Positions 1 through 6,294 of a stretch of 11,863 bases of DNA are shown in pieces. Position 1 is the first letter of the stretch. Each line of letters opens with the position of its first letter. This stretch comes from an uncultured Synechococcus sp. (GTDB lineage: Bacteria; Cyanobacteriota; Cyanobacteriia; PCC-6307; Cyanobiaceae). Below the pieces are notes generated by a model that worked only from the letters and a program-made list of their open reading frames with translations, searched no databases and was not told where the DNA came from. The translations under genes were made by a program, and so were the position numbers. The stretch is from the NCBI GenBank assembly GCA_937975655.1, contig CALJTZ010000131.1, positions 1-11,863 on the forward strand, written 5' to 3'.

Positions 1-388
1 AAGGCCCCTGCGGCAGCGGGTCGCCCAGGTGCACCGAGCAGAGATGGCCTTCTAGGTGGTGCACCCCCAGAAAGGGCTTGCCATGCAGCCGGGCCAGGCT
101 ACGCCCCGTGATGGAGCCCACCAAGAGGGCCCCCACCAGGCCAGGAGCCGCCGTGGCCGCAATCGCATCGAGCTCGGCGTAGGCCACACCGCTCTCGGCC
201 ATCACCTGCTCGATCAGGGCGGGCAGGGCTTCCACGTGCCGCCGCGAAGCGATCTCCGGAACCACGCCGCCGAAACGGGCGTGCTCCTCCACCTGGGAGG
301 CCACAGCGCTCGCCAGCACTCGCTGATCCCGCACCACCGCAGCCGCGGACTCGTCACAACTTGTTTCGAGGGCCAGCAGTGTGGGCAT
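1..388 (-). CDS. tsaD: TsaD, tRNA N6-adenosine threonylcarbamoyltransferase (5' part, cut by window edge)
   Basis: TsaD transfers threonylcarbamoyl to A37 of ANN-decoding tRNAs (t6A modification), acting in the cytoplasm with TsaB and TsaE. The first 129 codons are visible on the minus strand from an ATG at 388-386; the rest lies left of the window. The N-terminus reads LALETSCDESAAAVV, the first nucleotide-binding strand and loop of this ASKHA-fold family. The block PGLVGALLVG is near residues 82-91. The metal-binding pair H111 and H115 sits in HHLEGH, a family hallmark. A weak purine-rich stretch (minus-strand AAGGGAG, about 402-408) lies 13 bases upstream, rather far for a ribosome binding site. 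The gene is divergent from psaF across 88 bases. Identity is secure; completeness cannot be judged. Confidence 0.95.
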   Translation of the reverse strand, partial: MPTLLALETSCDESAAAVVRDQRVLASAVASQVEEHARFGGVVPEIASRRHVEALPALIEQVMAESGVAYAELDAIAATAAPGLVGALLVGSITGRSLARLHGKPFLGVHHLEGHLCSVHLGDPLPQGP

Positions 389-476
389 CAGTTCTGGAGA
401 GCTCCCTTACTGTCCGCAAGTGACATCCTGCCGTGCTGCAGGTGTCTACCCAGCACGCCATCCAGCACTGGACCCG

Positions 477-956
477 ATGCGCCGCCTCTTTGCCGTTCTG
501 ATTTCTGCCCTGCTGATCTTCGGCTTCGCCCCTGTGGCCAAAGCCGATGTGGCAGGTCTCACTCCCTGCGCTGAGAGCGCCCGCTTCCAGCAGCGCGCCA
601 GCGGAGCCACCACCGAGCAGGCCAAAGCCCGCTTTGAGATGTACAGCCAGGCCCTCTGTGGCGCCGACGGCCTGCCCCACCTGATCGTGGACGGCCGCTG
701 GAGTCATGCCGGTGAGTTCATGATCCCCGGCATCGCCTTCCTCTACATCGCAGGCTGCATCGGCTGGGCTGGTCGTAACTACCTGAAGGCCATCCGCGGC
801 GAGAAGGACGCGGCGATGAAAGAGATCCAGATCGATCTGCCTCTGGCCCTCAAGAGCACCTTGGCTGCTGCCACCTGGCCCCTGGCCGCCTTTGGTGAGC
901 TCACCAGCGGCAAGCTGCTCGAATCTGACGACAAGGTGACCGTGTCTCCGCGCTGA
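477..956 (+). CDS. psaF: Photosystem I reaction centre subunit III (PsaF)
   Basis: PsaF is a membrane subunit of photosystem I with a lumenal N-terminal part on the plastocyanin/cytochrome c6 docking side. The 159-residue product starts with a Sec-type signal peptide (MRR, hydrophobic core, AKA before D24), so the mature chain begins DVAGLTPC. C31 and C61 are candidates for the lumenal disulfide known in the family. A membrane segment follows at about 80-100 (FMIPGIAFLYIAGCIGW). The frame stays open upstream to a GTG at 381, which would add 32 residues, but this would hide the signal peptide and run back into the tsaD start, so I chose the ATG at 477. No clear Shine-Dalgarno is visible. psaJ follows after 51 bases on the same strand, the usual cyanobacterial pair. 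Confidence 0.96.
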   Translation: MRRLFAVLISALLIFGFAPVAKADVAGLTPCAESARFQQRASGATTEQAKARFEMYSQALCGADGLPHLIVDGRWSHAGEFMIPGIAFLYIAGCIGWAGRNYLKAIRGEKDAAMKEIQIDLPLALKSTLAAATWPLAAFGELTSGKLLESDDKVTVSPR

Positions 957-1007
957 TCGCGGTCTCACGTTCCCCTCATCCAGGCCTTTCACTCCAGCCT
1001 TTTTCCG

Positions 1008-1124
1008 ATGAAAAAGTTCCTCACCACCGCCCCGGTGTTTGCCGCCATCTGGTTCACCATGACCGCCGGCATCCTGATCGAGTTCAACCGGTTCTTCCCC
1101 GATCTGCTCTTCCACCCGATGTGA
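1008..1124 (+). CDS. psaJ: Photosystem I reaction centre subunit IX (PsaJ)
   Basis: PsaJ is a single-span photosystem I subunit that packs against PsaF and helps hold it in place. This gene encodes only 38 residues, starting MKKFLTTAPVFAAIWF and ending in FPDLLFHPM. One hydrophobic helix covers roughly residues 8-26, and the E25-F26-N27-R28-F29-F30 stretch is typical of PsaJ, as is the length of about 40 residues. It lies 51 bases after psaF on the same strand and is followed 19 bases later by an intrinsic terminator, so psaF-psaJ is probably one short transcript. There is no obvious Shine-Dalgarno before the ATG. Identification rests on size, sequence pattern and position next to psaF, which agree. 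Confidence 0.95.
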   Translation: MKKFLTTAPVFAAIWFTMTAGILIEFNRFFPDLLFHPM

Positions 1125-1143
1125 GCGGCATCGCCCATCCTTC

Positions 1144-1172
1144 AGCGGCCCCAAAGGGCCGCTTTTTTTTTT
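1144..1172 (+). terminator. Intrinsic terminator of psaF-psaJ
   Basis: A perfect 8-bp stem (AGCGGCCC pairing with GGGCCGCT, loop CAAA) is followed by a run of ten T from 1163 to 1172, the first T being part of the stem. This is a textbook Rho-independent terminator for the plus-strand psaJ transcript. Read on the minus strand the hairpin is followed by GAAGG rather than a T tract, so it should not end gmk transcripts efficiently. Confidence 0.93.
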
Positions 1173-1200
1173 ATGGACAGCAGGATTGGGCAGAACCAAC

Positions 1201-1761
1201 TCAGCCGAGCTGCATGAGCTGCTCGAGTTCGGCCAGGGCCGTTTCGAGATCGCCATTCACCAGCACGGCGTCGAATTCTCCCTCGGCAGCCAGCTCCACG
1301 CGAGCCCGCTCCAGGCGCTTGGCAATGGCCTCCTCACTGTCGGTGCCGCGGCCGCGAATCCGGCGTTCCAGCTCCTCAAAGCTGGGGGGCTTGATGAAGA
1401 TCTGAAAGCCGGCCGGGAAGCTCTGGCGTACCTGGCGAGCCCCCTCGAGTTCGATCTCGAGCAACACCGGCCGGCCTGAGGCCAACTGGTCCTCCACCGG
1501 CTGGCGCGGGGTTCCATAGCAGTTGCCGGCGAACTCGGCCCACTCCAGCAAACCGCCCTGGGCCACGGTGGTCTCAAAGCCATCGCGGTCCATGAAGAAA
1601 TAGCTCTCGCCCTCCACTTCACCCGTACGGGGCGCGCGGGTGGTGGCTGAGATCGAGAGCCAGATCTGGGGATGACGCTGGAGCAGCGCCGTTACGAGAG
1701 TTCCTTTCCCCACCCCGCTGGGACCGGTGATCAGAAAGAGCCTGCCGGCGGGGGCACCCAT
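1201..1761 (-). CDS. gmk: Guanylate kinase
   Basis: Guanylate kinase phosphorylates GMP to GDP with ATP in the cytoplasm, an essential step of guanine nucleotide supply. The 186-residue product has the P-loop GPSGVGKGT at 13-21, the GMP-binding stretch SATTRAPRTGE at 38-48, the WAEFAGNCYGT block at 74-84, ending in the conserved YGT, and an arginine-rich lid segment with RIRGRGTDSEE at 134-144. The length suits bacterial Gmk. I chose the ATG at 1761 because it leaves a short leader before the first strand (RLFLITG). The frame stays open far upstream, but that stretch lies under rqcH and does not resemble any protein. A GTG directly before this ATG is an equally placed alternative. The gene is convergent with psaJ and divergent from rqcH across about 60 bases. 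Confidence 0.96.
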   Translation of the reverse strand: MGAPAGRLFLITGPSGVGKGTLVTALLQRHPQIWLSISATTRAPRTGEVEGESYFFMDRDGFETTVAQGGLLEWAEFAGNCYGTPRQPVEDQLASGRPVLLEIELEGARQVRQSFPAGFQIFIKPPSFEELERRIRGRGTDSEEAIAKRLERARVELAAEGEFDAVLVNGDLETALAELEQLMQLG

Positions 1762-1822
1762 CACTGCGTCAACCACGGGCCTGCAGAGTAGGAGCGCCCC
1801 TGGAGCCCCTCCCATCGCCGCC

Positions 1823-3523
1823 ATGGCCCCCCTGCCCTTCCAGGCCATGGATCTCACCACCCTGCGGGCGGTGCTGGCGGAGCTGGAACCGCGGCTGGTG
1901 CCCAGCCGTTTTGAAAAGGCCCAGCAGGCCGATGCCCACACGCTGCAGCTGGGCTTTCGCAGCCTTGAGGGACGCACGTGGCTGGAGCTCAGCTGGCAGG
2001 CCGAAGCCCCCAGGCTGTTCGCCATCCCCCCACCGCCCCGAGGAGGCGACGGCAGCACCCTGGCCCAGCAGCTGCAGCACGGCCTGGGGGGCCTGGCCCT
2101 GGTGGCGCTCCAACAACCGAGCTGGGAGCGGGTGGTGCACCTGCAGTTCGCCCCACGGCCTGGGGAGGCCATCAGCCGCACCCTGGTGGTGGAACTGATG
2201 GGCCGCCACAGCAATCTTTTCCTGCTGGATGAGAACCAGCGGGTGGTGGCGGCGGCCCGCCAGGTGCGGGAGCAGCAATCCAGGCTGCGGCCCATCGCCA
2301 CCGGCGATGCCTACAGCCCTCCGCCGCCCCTGGCGGGAAAGCCCCCCTGCCGCGATGAATCCTTCGCGCACTGGCGGCAGGAGCTCCAGCTGCTGCCCCT
2401 GCCCTTGAAACAGGCCCTGCAGGGCGCCTATCAGGGCATCAGCCCAGCCCTGGCGCTGCAACTGGCAGGCGACCAGCAGCCCGAGGCCTCCGCCCTGCTG
2501 AACCAGCCGGTGGACGCCCTCACCCCGGAGCAGTGGCAGCAACTGTGGCAGCGCTGGCAAACCTGGCTCGCCGCCCTGGATCAGAGCCGCTTTCAGTTCA
2601 GTACTGGCGAAGCCACGGCCTACCGCTGCTGGCAAGCCAGTGAAAGCCCTGTCGAGACCCTGGCGATCAACCAGGCTCTGGCGGACTACCACCACCAGCA
2701 GCTGGGGCAGCGCCGGCAGGGGCAACGGCGCCGGCAGCTGGAACAACGGCTGCAGCAGGCCCTCAGCCGCGAGCAGCAGCAACAGCAGCATCAGCAGGCG
2801 CTGCTGGATCAGGTGGAGAACAGCGAAGCCCTCCAGCGCCAGGCCGATGCTCTGCTGTGCCTGCAACAACCCAGCCGCGAGCAGGTGGCGGAGGCCCAGG
2901 CCCTCTATAAAAAAGCCCGCAAACTGCGGCGTTCCGGGGCCGCGATCACCCCCCGGCTAGAGCAACACCACCAGCGCATCGCCGAGTTGGAGGAGAGCCT
3001 CACGTACCTGGAGCAGCTGCCGCCCACTGCGAGCCTCGACGACCTCACCGCCCTGGAGCAGGACAGCGACCTGGTGCTCCAACAGCGCTCCAAGGGTGCA
3101 GGGCCCCGCCAGGAGCTTCCCTGCCCCCTGGAAGTCCGCTGCCCCAGTGGGGCGCGCCTGCAGGTGGGTCGCAACCACCGCCAGAACGAGTGGATCAGTT
3201 TGCGCCAGGCCCGGCGCGGCGATCTCTGGTTCCATGCCCAAGAATGTCCCGGCAGCCACGTGGTGCTCAAGGGATCCGAAGCCCCTCTGGGCGAGGCCGA
3301 CCTGCAGGCCGCCGCAGACCTGGCCGCCCACTTCAGTCGGGCGCGCGGCAACAGCCGGGTGGCCGTGGTGATGGTGCCCACCGAGGATCTGCAACGCATT
3401 GCCGGGGCAGCGGCAGGGACCGTGCGCCACCGCGGTGGCACCGTGCTCTGGGCCGAACCGGCACGGGCGGCAGCCCTTCTCGAGCAGGCAGTCCCTAGCC
3501 TCAAGGGGGAGCCCGAGCCATGA
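1823..3523 (+). CDS. rqcH: NFACT-family protein, RqcH/Rqc2 homolog (ribosome quality control)
   Basis: Bacterial RqcH binds obstructed 50S subunits carrying peptidyl-tRNA and drives addition of C-terminal alanine tails that mark the peptide for degradation; older annotation calls the family fibronectin-binding. The 566-residue product shows an NFACT-N region (FEKAQQ near 30-35, ELMGRHSN at 124-131), a glutamine-rich coiled coil around 300-400, and a C-terminal NFACT-R (DUF814) domain with GRNHRQNEWISLR and DLWFHAQECPGSH at 467-479. The acidic-Arg pair equivalent to the D-R pair of B. subtilis RqcH and yeast Rqc2 is probably E102-R103 (WERVV), my alignment by eye. The start is ATG 1823; ATG 1847 (MDLTTLRAVL) is also possible. 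A longer frame from 1727 would overlap gmk and looks noncoding. The stop overlaps the tatC start by 4 bases, suggesting translational coupling. Family assignment is firm; alanine-tailing in cyanobacteria is inferred. Confidence 0.93.
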   Translation: MAPLPFQAMDLTTLRAVLAELEPRLVPSRFEKAQQADAHTLQLGFRSLEGRTWLELSWQAEAPRLFAIPPPPRGGDGSTLAQQLQHGLGGLALVALQQPSWERVVHLQFAPRPGEAISRTLVVELMGRHSNLFLLDENQRVVAAARQVREQQSRLRPIATGDAYSPPPPLAGKPPCRDESFAHWRQELQLLPLPLKQALQGAYQGISPALALQLAGDQQPEASALLNQPVDALTPEQWQQLWQRWQTWLAALDQSRFQFSTGEATAYRCWQASESPVETLAINQALADYHHQQLGQRRQGQRRRQLEQRLQQALSREQQQQQHQQALLDQVENSEALQRQADALLCLQQPSREQVAEAQALYKKARKLRRSGAAITPRLEQHHQRIAELEESLTYLEQLPPTASLDDLTALEQDSDLVLQQRSKGAGPRQELPCPLEVRCPSGARLQVGRNHRQNEWISLRQARRGDLWFHAQECPGSHVVLKGSEAPLGEADLQAAADLAAHFSRARGNSRVAVVMVPTEDLQRIAGAAAGTVRHRGGTVLWAEPARAAALLEQAVPSLKGEPEP

Positions 3524-4296
3524 GCGAGAACGACACCCTGCCCGCGCCCGCACCACCGCTGCGCGATCTCGGCAACGAGTTCCCGGGGGAGGTGGAGATG
3601 ACCCTGGTGGATCACCTGGAGGAGCTGCGCAGCCGCATCCTCCGCAGCCTGCTGGCGGTGGTGATCGGCGCAGCCGGTTGCTTGCTGCTGGTGCGCCCCC
3701 TGGTACGGCTGCTGGAGGTGCCCGCCCACGGCATCCGCTTTCTGCAGCTGGCCCCGGGTGAATTTCTGTTCGTGTCGCTCAAGGTGGCGGGCTACGCCGG
3801 CCTCACCCTGGCCCTTCCCTACGTGCTCTACGAGGGGCTGGCCTTTGTGCTGCCTGGCCTCACCCGCCGCGAACAACGCCTGGTGGCTCCCGCGGTGGCC
3901 GGGTCGGCGGTGCTGTTCGTGGCGGGCCTGGCCTTCGCCTGGTGGGCCCTGGTGCCGGCGGCCCTCAATTTCCTGGTGAGCTACGGCGCCGATGTGGTGG
4001 AGCCGATCTGGTCGATCGAGCGCTACCTGGATTTCGTGCTGCTGCTGATGGTGGCCACCGCTCTGGCCTTCCAGCTGCCGGTGCTGCAACTGCTGCTGGC
4101 GGCCCTGGGGGTGGTGCGCGCCCAGACCATGCTCGGCGCCTGGCGCTGGGTGGTGGTGGCCTCGGCCCTGGCCGGAGCCGTGCTCACCCCCTCCACCGAT
4201 CCGATCACGATGCTGCTGCTCACCGGGGCCATCACAGCCCTGTATCTGATTGGTGTGGGGCTGGCCACCCTGGTGCAACGGCCCCAGGCGGCCTAG
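3520..4296 (+). CDS. tatC: Sec-independent (twin-arginine) protein translocase subunit TatC
   Basis: TatC recognises twin-arginine signal peptides and is the core of the Tat translocase that moves folded proteins, here across the thylakoid and plasma membranes. The 258-residue product begins with a hydrophilic arm, then HLEELRSRI at 32-40, the family's N-terminal signature. Six membrane segments fall at about 41-62, 83-110, 121-148, 170-192, 205-223 and 227-250. The conserved cytoplasmic-loop motif LPGLTRREQR is at 111-120, with E118 in the place of the signal-peptide-binding glutamate of E. coli TatC. TPSTDP at 223-228 matches the conserved loop before the last helix. The ATG overlaps the rqcH TGA (ATGA). 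The 3' end abuts the DUF3067 gene on a shared CTAG. No tatA/B gene is in the window. Confidence 0.97.
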   Translation: MSENDTLPAPAPPLRDLGNEFPGEVEMTLVDHLEELRSRILRSLLAVVIGAAGCLLLVRPLVRLLEVPAHGIRFLQLAPGEFLFVSLKVAGYAGLTLALPYVLYEGLAFVLPGLTRREQRLVAPAVAGSAVLFVAGLAFAWWALVPAALNFLVSYGADVVEPIWSIERYLDFVLLLMVATALAFQLPVLQLLLAALGVVRAQTMLGAWRWVVVASALAGAVLTPSTDPITMLLLTGAITALYLIGVGLATLVQRPQAA

Positions 4297-4634
4297 AGCA
4301 GAAACTCGCTGGCCCGGCCTGGCGGCAGCTCCAGCGGCAGGGTCATGGCCTTGCCAAGCCGGGGTTTATCGGTGGTGGTGGTCAGCCAGTGGCGCACCTG
4401 GGCGGCCACCCCCAGGCCATTGAGCGTCCCCACAAGCTCCTCCAACTTGGCCCCGTATTCCTCGGCATCCAGCGGGAACGACTGCTGCTCCAGATAGCCC
4501 CACATCACCTGCAGGTAGAGACGACCCCGCCGGGAAATGAGCTGGAGGTCGTAGGAGGCCTGCCAGCGACGCCGCAACAGCTCCAGCACTTCTGAGGCCG
4601 CCAGGGGGGCAGCAGGGAGGTCGGCTGGATCCAA
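4293..4634 (-). CDS. DUF3067 family protein, function unknown
   Basis: This is a small soluble protein of a family I recognise from cyanobacteria and plastid-bearing eukaryotes, with no established function. With the chosen start it has 113 residues. Conserved-looking blocks are W24-QASYDLQL (24-32), GRLYLQVMWGYLEQQSFPL (37-55), DKPRLGKAMTLPLEL (89-103) and the terminal EFLL. No signal peptide, membrane helix or cysteine pair is present, so it is probably cytoplasmic or stromal-side. The reading frame contains no usable ATG near its start. I chose TTG at 4634; another TTG at 4715 would give 140 residues with a Cys-rich, family-unlike leader crowding the petC promoter. It ends on the CTAG that also ends tatC, and is divergent from petC. 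The position between tatC and the Tat-exported Rieske protein suggests, but does not prove, a role in b6f or Tat biogenesis. Confidence 0.82.
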   Translation of the reverse strand: MDPADLPAAPLAASEVLELLRRRWQASYDLQLISRRGRLYLQVMWGYLEQQSFPLDAEEYGAKLEELVGTLNGLGVAAQVRHWLTTTTDKPRLGKAMTLPLELPPGRASEFLL

Positions 4635-4719
4635 GGGTGTGGCAACGGGCGCGCAACAGCATGTTGCAGGGTCTCGGCAGAGCCCTGTTGGGCCAAGCCG
4701 TTCGGGGCTGGGCAAGGTT

Positions 4720-4725
4720 CATAAT
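4720..4725 (+). promoter_or_regulatory. petC: Possible -10 element of the petC promoter
   Basis: The hexamer CATAAT differs from the bacterial -10 consensus TATAAT at one position and lies 37 bases before the petC ATG, which would give a leader of about 30 bases. No convincing -35 hexamer is found at the proper spacing (about 4697-4702 reads GCCGTT). The AT-rich hexamer stands out in very GC-rich surroundings. This is a weak call from pattern alone. Confidence 0.35.
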
Positions 4726-4762
4726 GGGCGCCACGTTGCAGTGGGCTCCCCAGCCGCCCCGT

Positions 4763-5311
4763 ATGACCCAGATCCCAGCGCCCTCGTCCAGCGGTGATGT
4801 TCCCGGAATGGGTCGTCGGCAGTTCATGAACCTGCTGACCTTCGGCTCGGTCACGGGTGTTGCCCTGGGTGCCCTCTACCCGGTGGTGAACTACTTCATC
4901 CCCCCCAAGGCCGCCGGTGGTGGTGGCGGTGTGACCGCCAAGGATGAGCTGGGCAACAACGTCACCGCCAGCGGCTGGCTTAGCAGCCACAAGGAAGGTG
5001 ACCGCAGCCTGGTGCAGGGCCTCAAGGGCGATCCCACCTATCTGATCGTCGAGGGCAGCGATGCCATCGGCAGCTACGGCATCAATGCCATCTGCACCCA
5101 CCTGGGCTGCGTGGTGCCCTGGAACGACGGCGCCAACAAGTTCATGTGCCCTTGCCACGGCTCCCAGTACGACGCCACCGGCAAGGTGGTGCGCGGCCCC
5201 GCCCCCCTCTCCCTGGCCCTGGCCCACGTCTCGGTGGAGAGCGACAACGTGTTCCTGAGCCAGTGGACCGAAACCGATTTCCGCACCGGCGAGAAGCCCT
5301 GGTGGGCCTGA
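4763..5311 (+). CDS. petC: Cytochrome b6f complex Rieske iron-sulfur protein (PetC)
   Basis: PetC is the 2Fe-2S subunit of cytochrome b6f, taking electrons from plastoquinol and passing them to cytochrome f in the thylakoid lumen. The 182-residue product has a short N-terminal arm, the twin-arginine motif RRQFMNLL at 18-25 leading into an uncleaved membrane anchor (about 24-46), a glycine-rich hinge (about 50-56, AAGGGGG), and the cluster-binding motifs CTHLGC at 111-116 and CPCHGS at 129-134, which supply the two Cys and two His ligands and the disulfide cysteines. The C-terminus FRTGEKPWWA is typical of the cyanobacterial protein. I chose ATG 4763; the frame is open to a TTG-like start at 4637, but that would put 42 unrelated residues before the anchor. 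petA follows after 50 bases, the normal petCA order. Confidence 0.98.
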   Translation: MTQIPAPSSSGDVPGMGRRQFMNLLTFGSVTGVALGALYPVVNYFIPPKAAGGGGGVTAKDELGNNVTASGWLSSHKEGDRSLVQGLKGDPTYLIVEGSDAIGSYGINAICTHLGCVVPWNDGANKFMCPCHGSQYDATGKVVRGPAPLSLALAHVSVESDNVFLSQWTETDFRTGEKPWWA

Positions 5312-5361
5312 TCTCCCCCGCGACCGTCTCCCCCTTGCCCGCCCGACTGCCCCAACGCCCC

Positions 5362-6294
5362 ATGCGTCGCTCCTTCTCCCTGCTGCTGAGTTCGCTCCTC
5401 GCCCTCGGCGCCCTGTTCGTGGCTCCCCAGGCCAGCTGGGCCTACCCCTTCTGGGCGCAGCAGAACTACGCCACCCCCCGGGAAGCCACCGGCAAGCTGG
5501 CCTGCGCCAACTGCCACCTGGCCAAAAAGCCCACCCAAGTGGAAGTGCCCCAGGCCGTCTTCCCTGATGAGGTGTTCAAGGTGGAGGTGAAAATCCCTTA
5601 CGACACCGCTGTGCAGCAGGTGGCTGGTGACGGCAGTGCCACAGGGCTCAACGTGGGCGCCGTGGTGATGCTGCCCGATGGCTTCAAACTCGCACCGGCC
5701 GATCGGCTGACCGACGAGCTCAAGGAGGAAACTGCCGGTGTCTACGTGACCCAGTGGAGCGACGACGACCCCAACATCCTGCTGGTGGGCCCCCTCCCCG
5801 GTGACCAGCACCAGACGATCACCTTCCCGATCCTCTCGCCCGATCCCGCCACCGACAGCAACATCCACTTCGGCAAGTACCAGCTGCACGTCGGTGGTAA
5901 CCGTGGCCGTGGCCAGGTGTATCCCACTGGCGAGAAGAGCAACAACGGCGTGTTCAACGCCTCCGTTGCCGGCAGTGTGGAAGCCATCAACGCCGGTGAA
6001 AACGGTGGCTCTGTGGTGGTGATCAAAACCGCCGACGGCACCAGCGTGAATGAGGCCATCCCCGCCGGCCCCACCGTGACCGCCAGTGTGGGACAGGCCG
6101 TGGTGGCAGGCGAAGCCCTCACCAATGACCCCAACGTGGGTGGATTCGGCCAGCTCGATGCCGAGGTGGTGCTTCAGAACCCTGTGCGGATCTACGGGAT
6201 GCTCGCCTTCTTCGCCGCTGTTGCCCTGGCTCAGATCATGCTGGTGCTGAAGAAGCGGCAGGTAGAAAAGGTGCAGGCTGCCGAAGGCGTTTGA
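5362..6294 (+). CDS. petA: Cytochrome f (PetA), cytochrome b6f complex
   Basis: Cytochrome f is the c-type haem subunit of b6f that reduces plastocyanin or cytochrome c6 in the lumen. The 310-residue precursor has a Sec signal peptide (MRR, leucine-rich core, ASWA before Y28). Mature Y28 provides the N-terminal amine that ligates the haem iron. The haem-binding CANCH is at 48-52. A single membrane helix near the C-terminus (about 278-295) is followed by the short stromal tail KKRQVEKVQAAEGV. Full length matches cyanobacterial PetA. The ATG at 5362 was chosen because it opens the signal peptide; the same frame continues upstream to 5146 but there overlaps petC with noncoding-looking sequence. 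Its TGA shares one base with the lgt ATG (TGATG), suggesting cotranscription and coupled translation. Confidence 0.98.
   Translation: MRRSFSLLLSSLLALGALFVAPQASWAYPFWAQQNYATPREATGKLACANCHLAKKPTQVEVPQAVFPDEVFKVEVKIPYDTAVQQVAGDGSATGLNVGAVVMLPDGFKLAPADRLTDELKEETAGVYVTQWSDDDPNILLVGPLPGDQHQTITFPILSPDPATDSNIHFGKYQLHVGGNRGRGQVYPTGEKSNNGVFNASVAGSVEAINAGENGGSVVVIKTADGTSVNEAIPAGPTVTASVGQAVVAGEALTNDPNVGGFGQLDAEVVLQNPVRIYGMLAFFAAVALAQIMLVLKKRQVEKVQAAEGV

Noticed and set aside
420..476. Repeated CCAGCAC and a small GC-rich inverted repeat before psaF as a regulatory site
   Set aside because: The copies are short and imperfect and such words are common at this base composition; no known light-response motif is visible.
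1125..1200. Bidirectional terminator between psaJ and gmk
   Set aside because: The hairpin has a T tract only on the plus-strand side, so only psaJ is served.
354..1256. A 300-codon minus-strand frame across psaF and psaJ
   Set aside because: It overlaps two firm photosystem I genes, their terminator and the tsaD start, and its translation resembles no protein.
1762..2301. Upstream extension of gmk to a 366-codon protein
   Set aside because: The added part runs antisense to rqcH and is Ser/Arg-rich noise; Gmk is complete from 1761.
1769..2869. A 366-codon minus-strand frame opposite rqcH
   Set aside because: The product is a Leu/Gln-rich image of the rqcH coding strand with no family features.
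2905..4278. A 457-codon open frame on the minus strand across rqcH and tatC
   Set aside because: It lies antisense to two clearly recognised genes, its product is a Gly/Gln/His/Arg-rich string without any family pattern, and such frames are expected opposite GC-rich genes.
5146..5361. Upstream extension of petA into petC
   Set aside because: The extra residues are an out-of-frame reading of petC; the signal peptide starts properly at ATG 5362.
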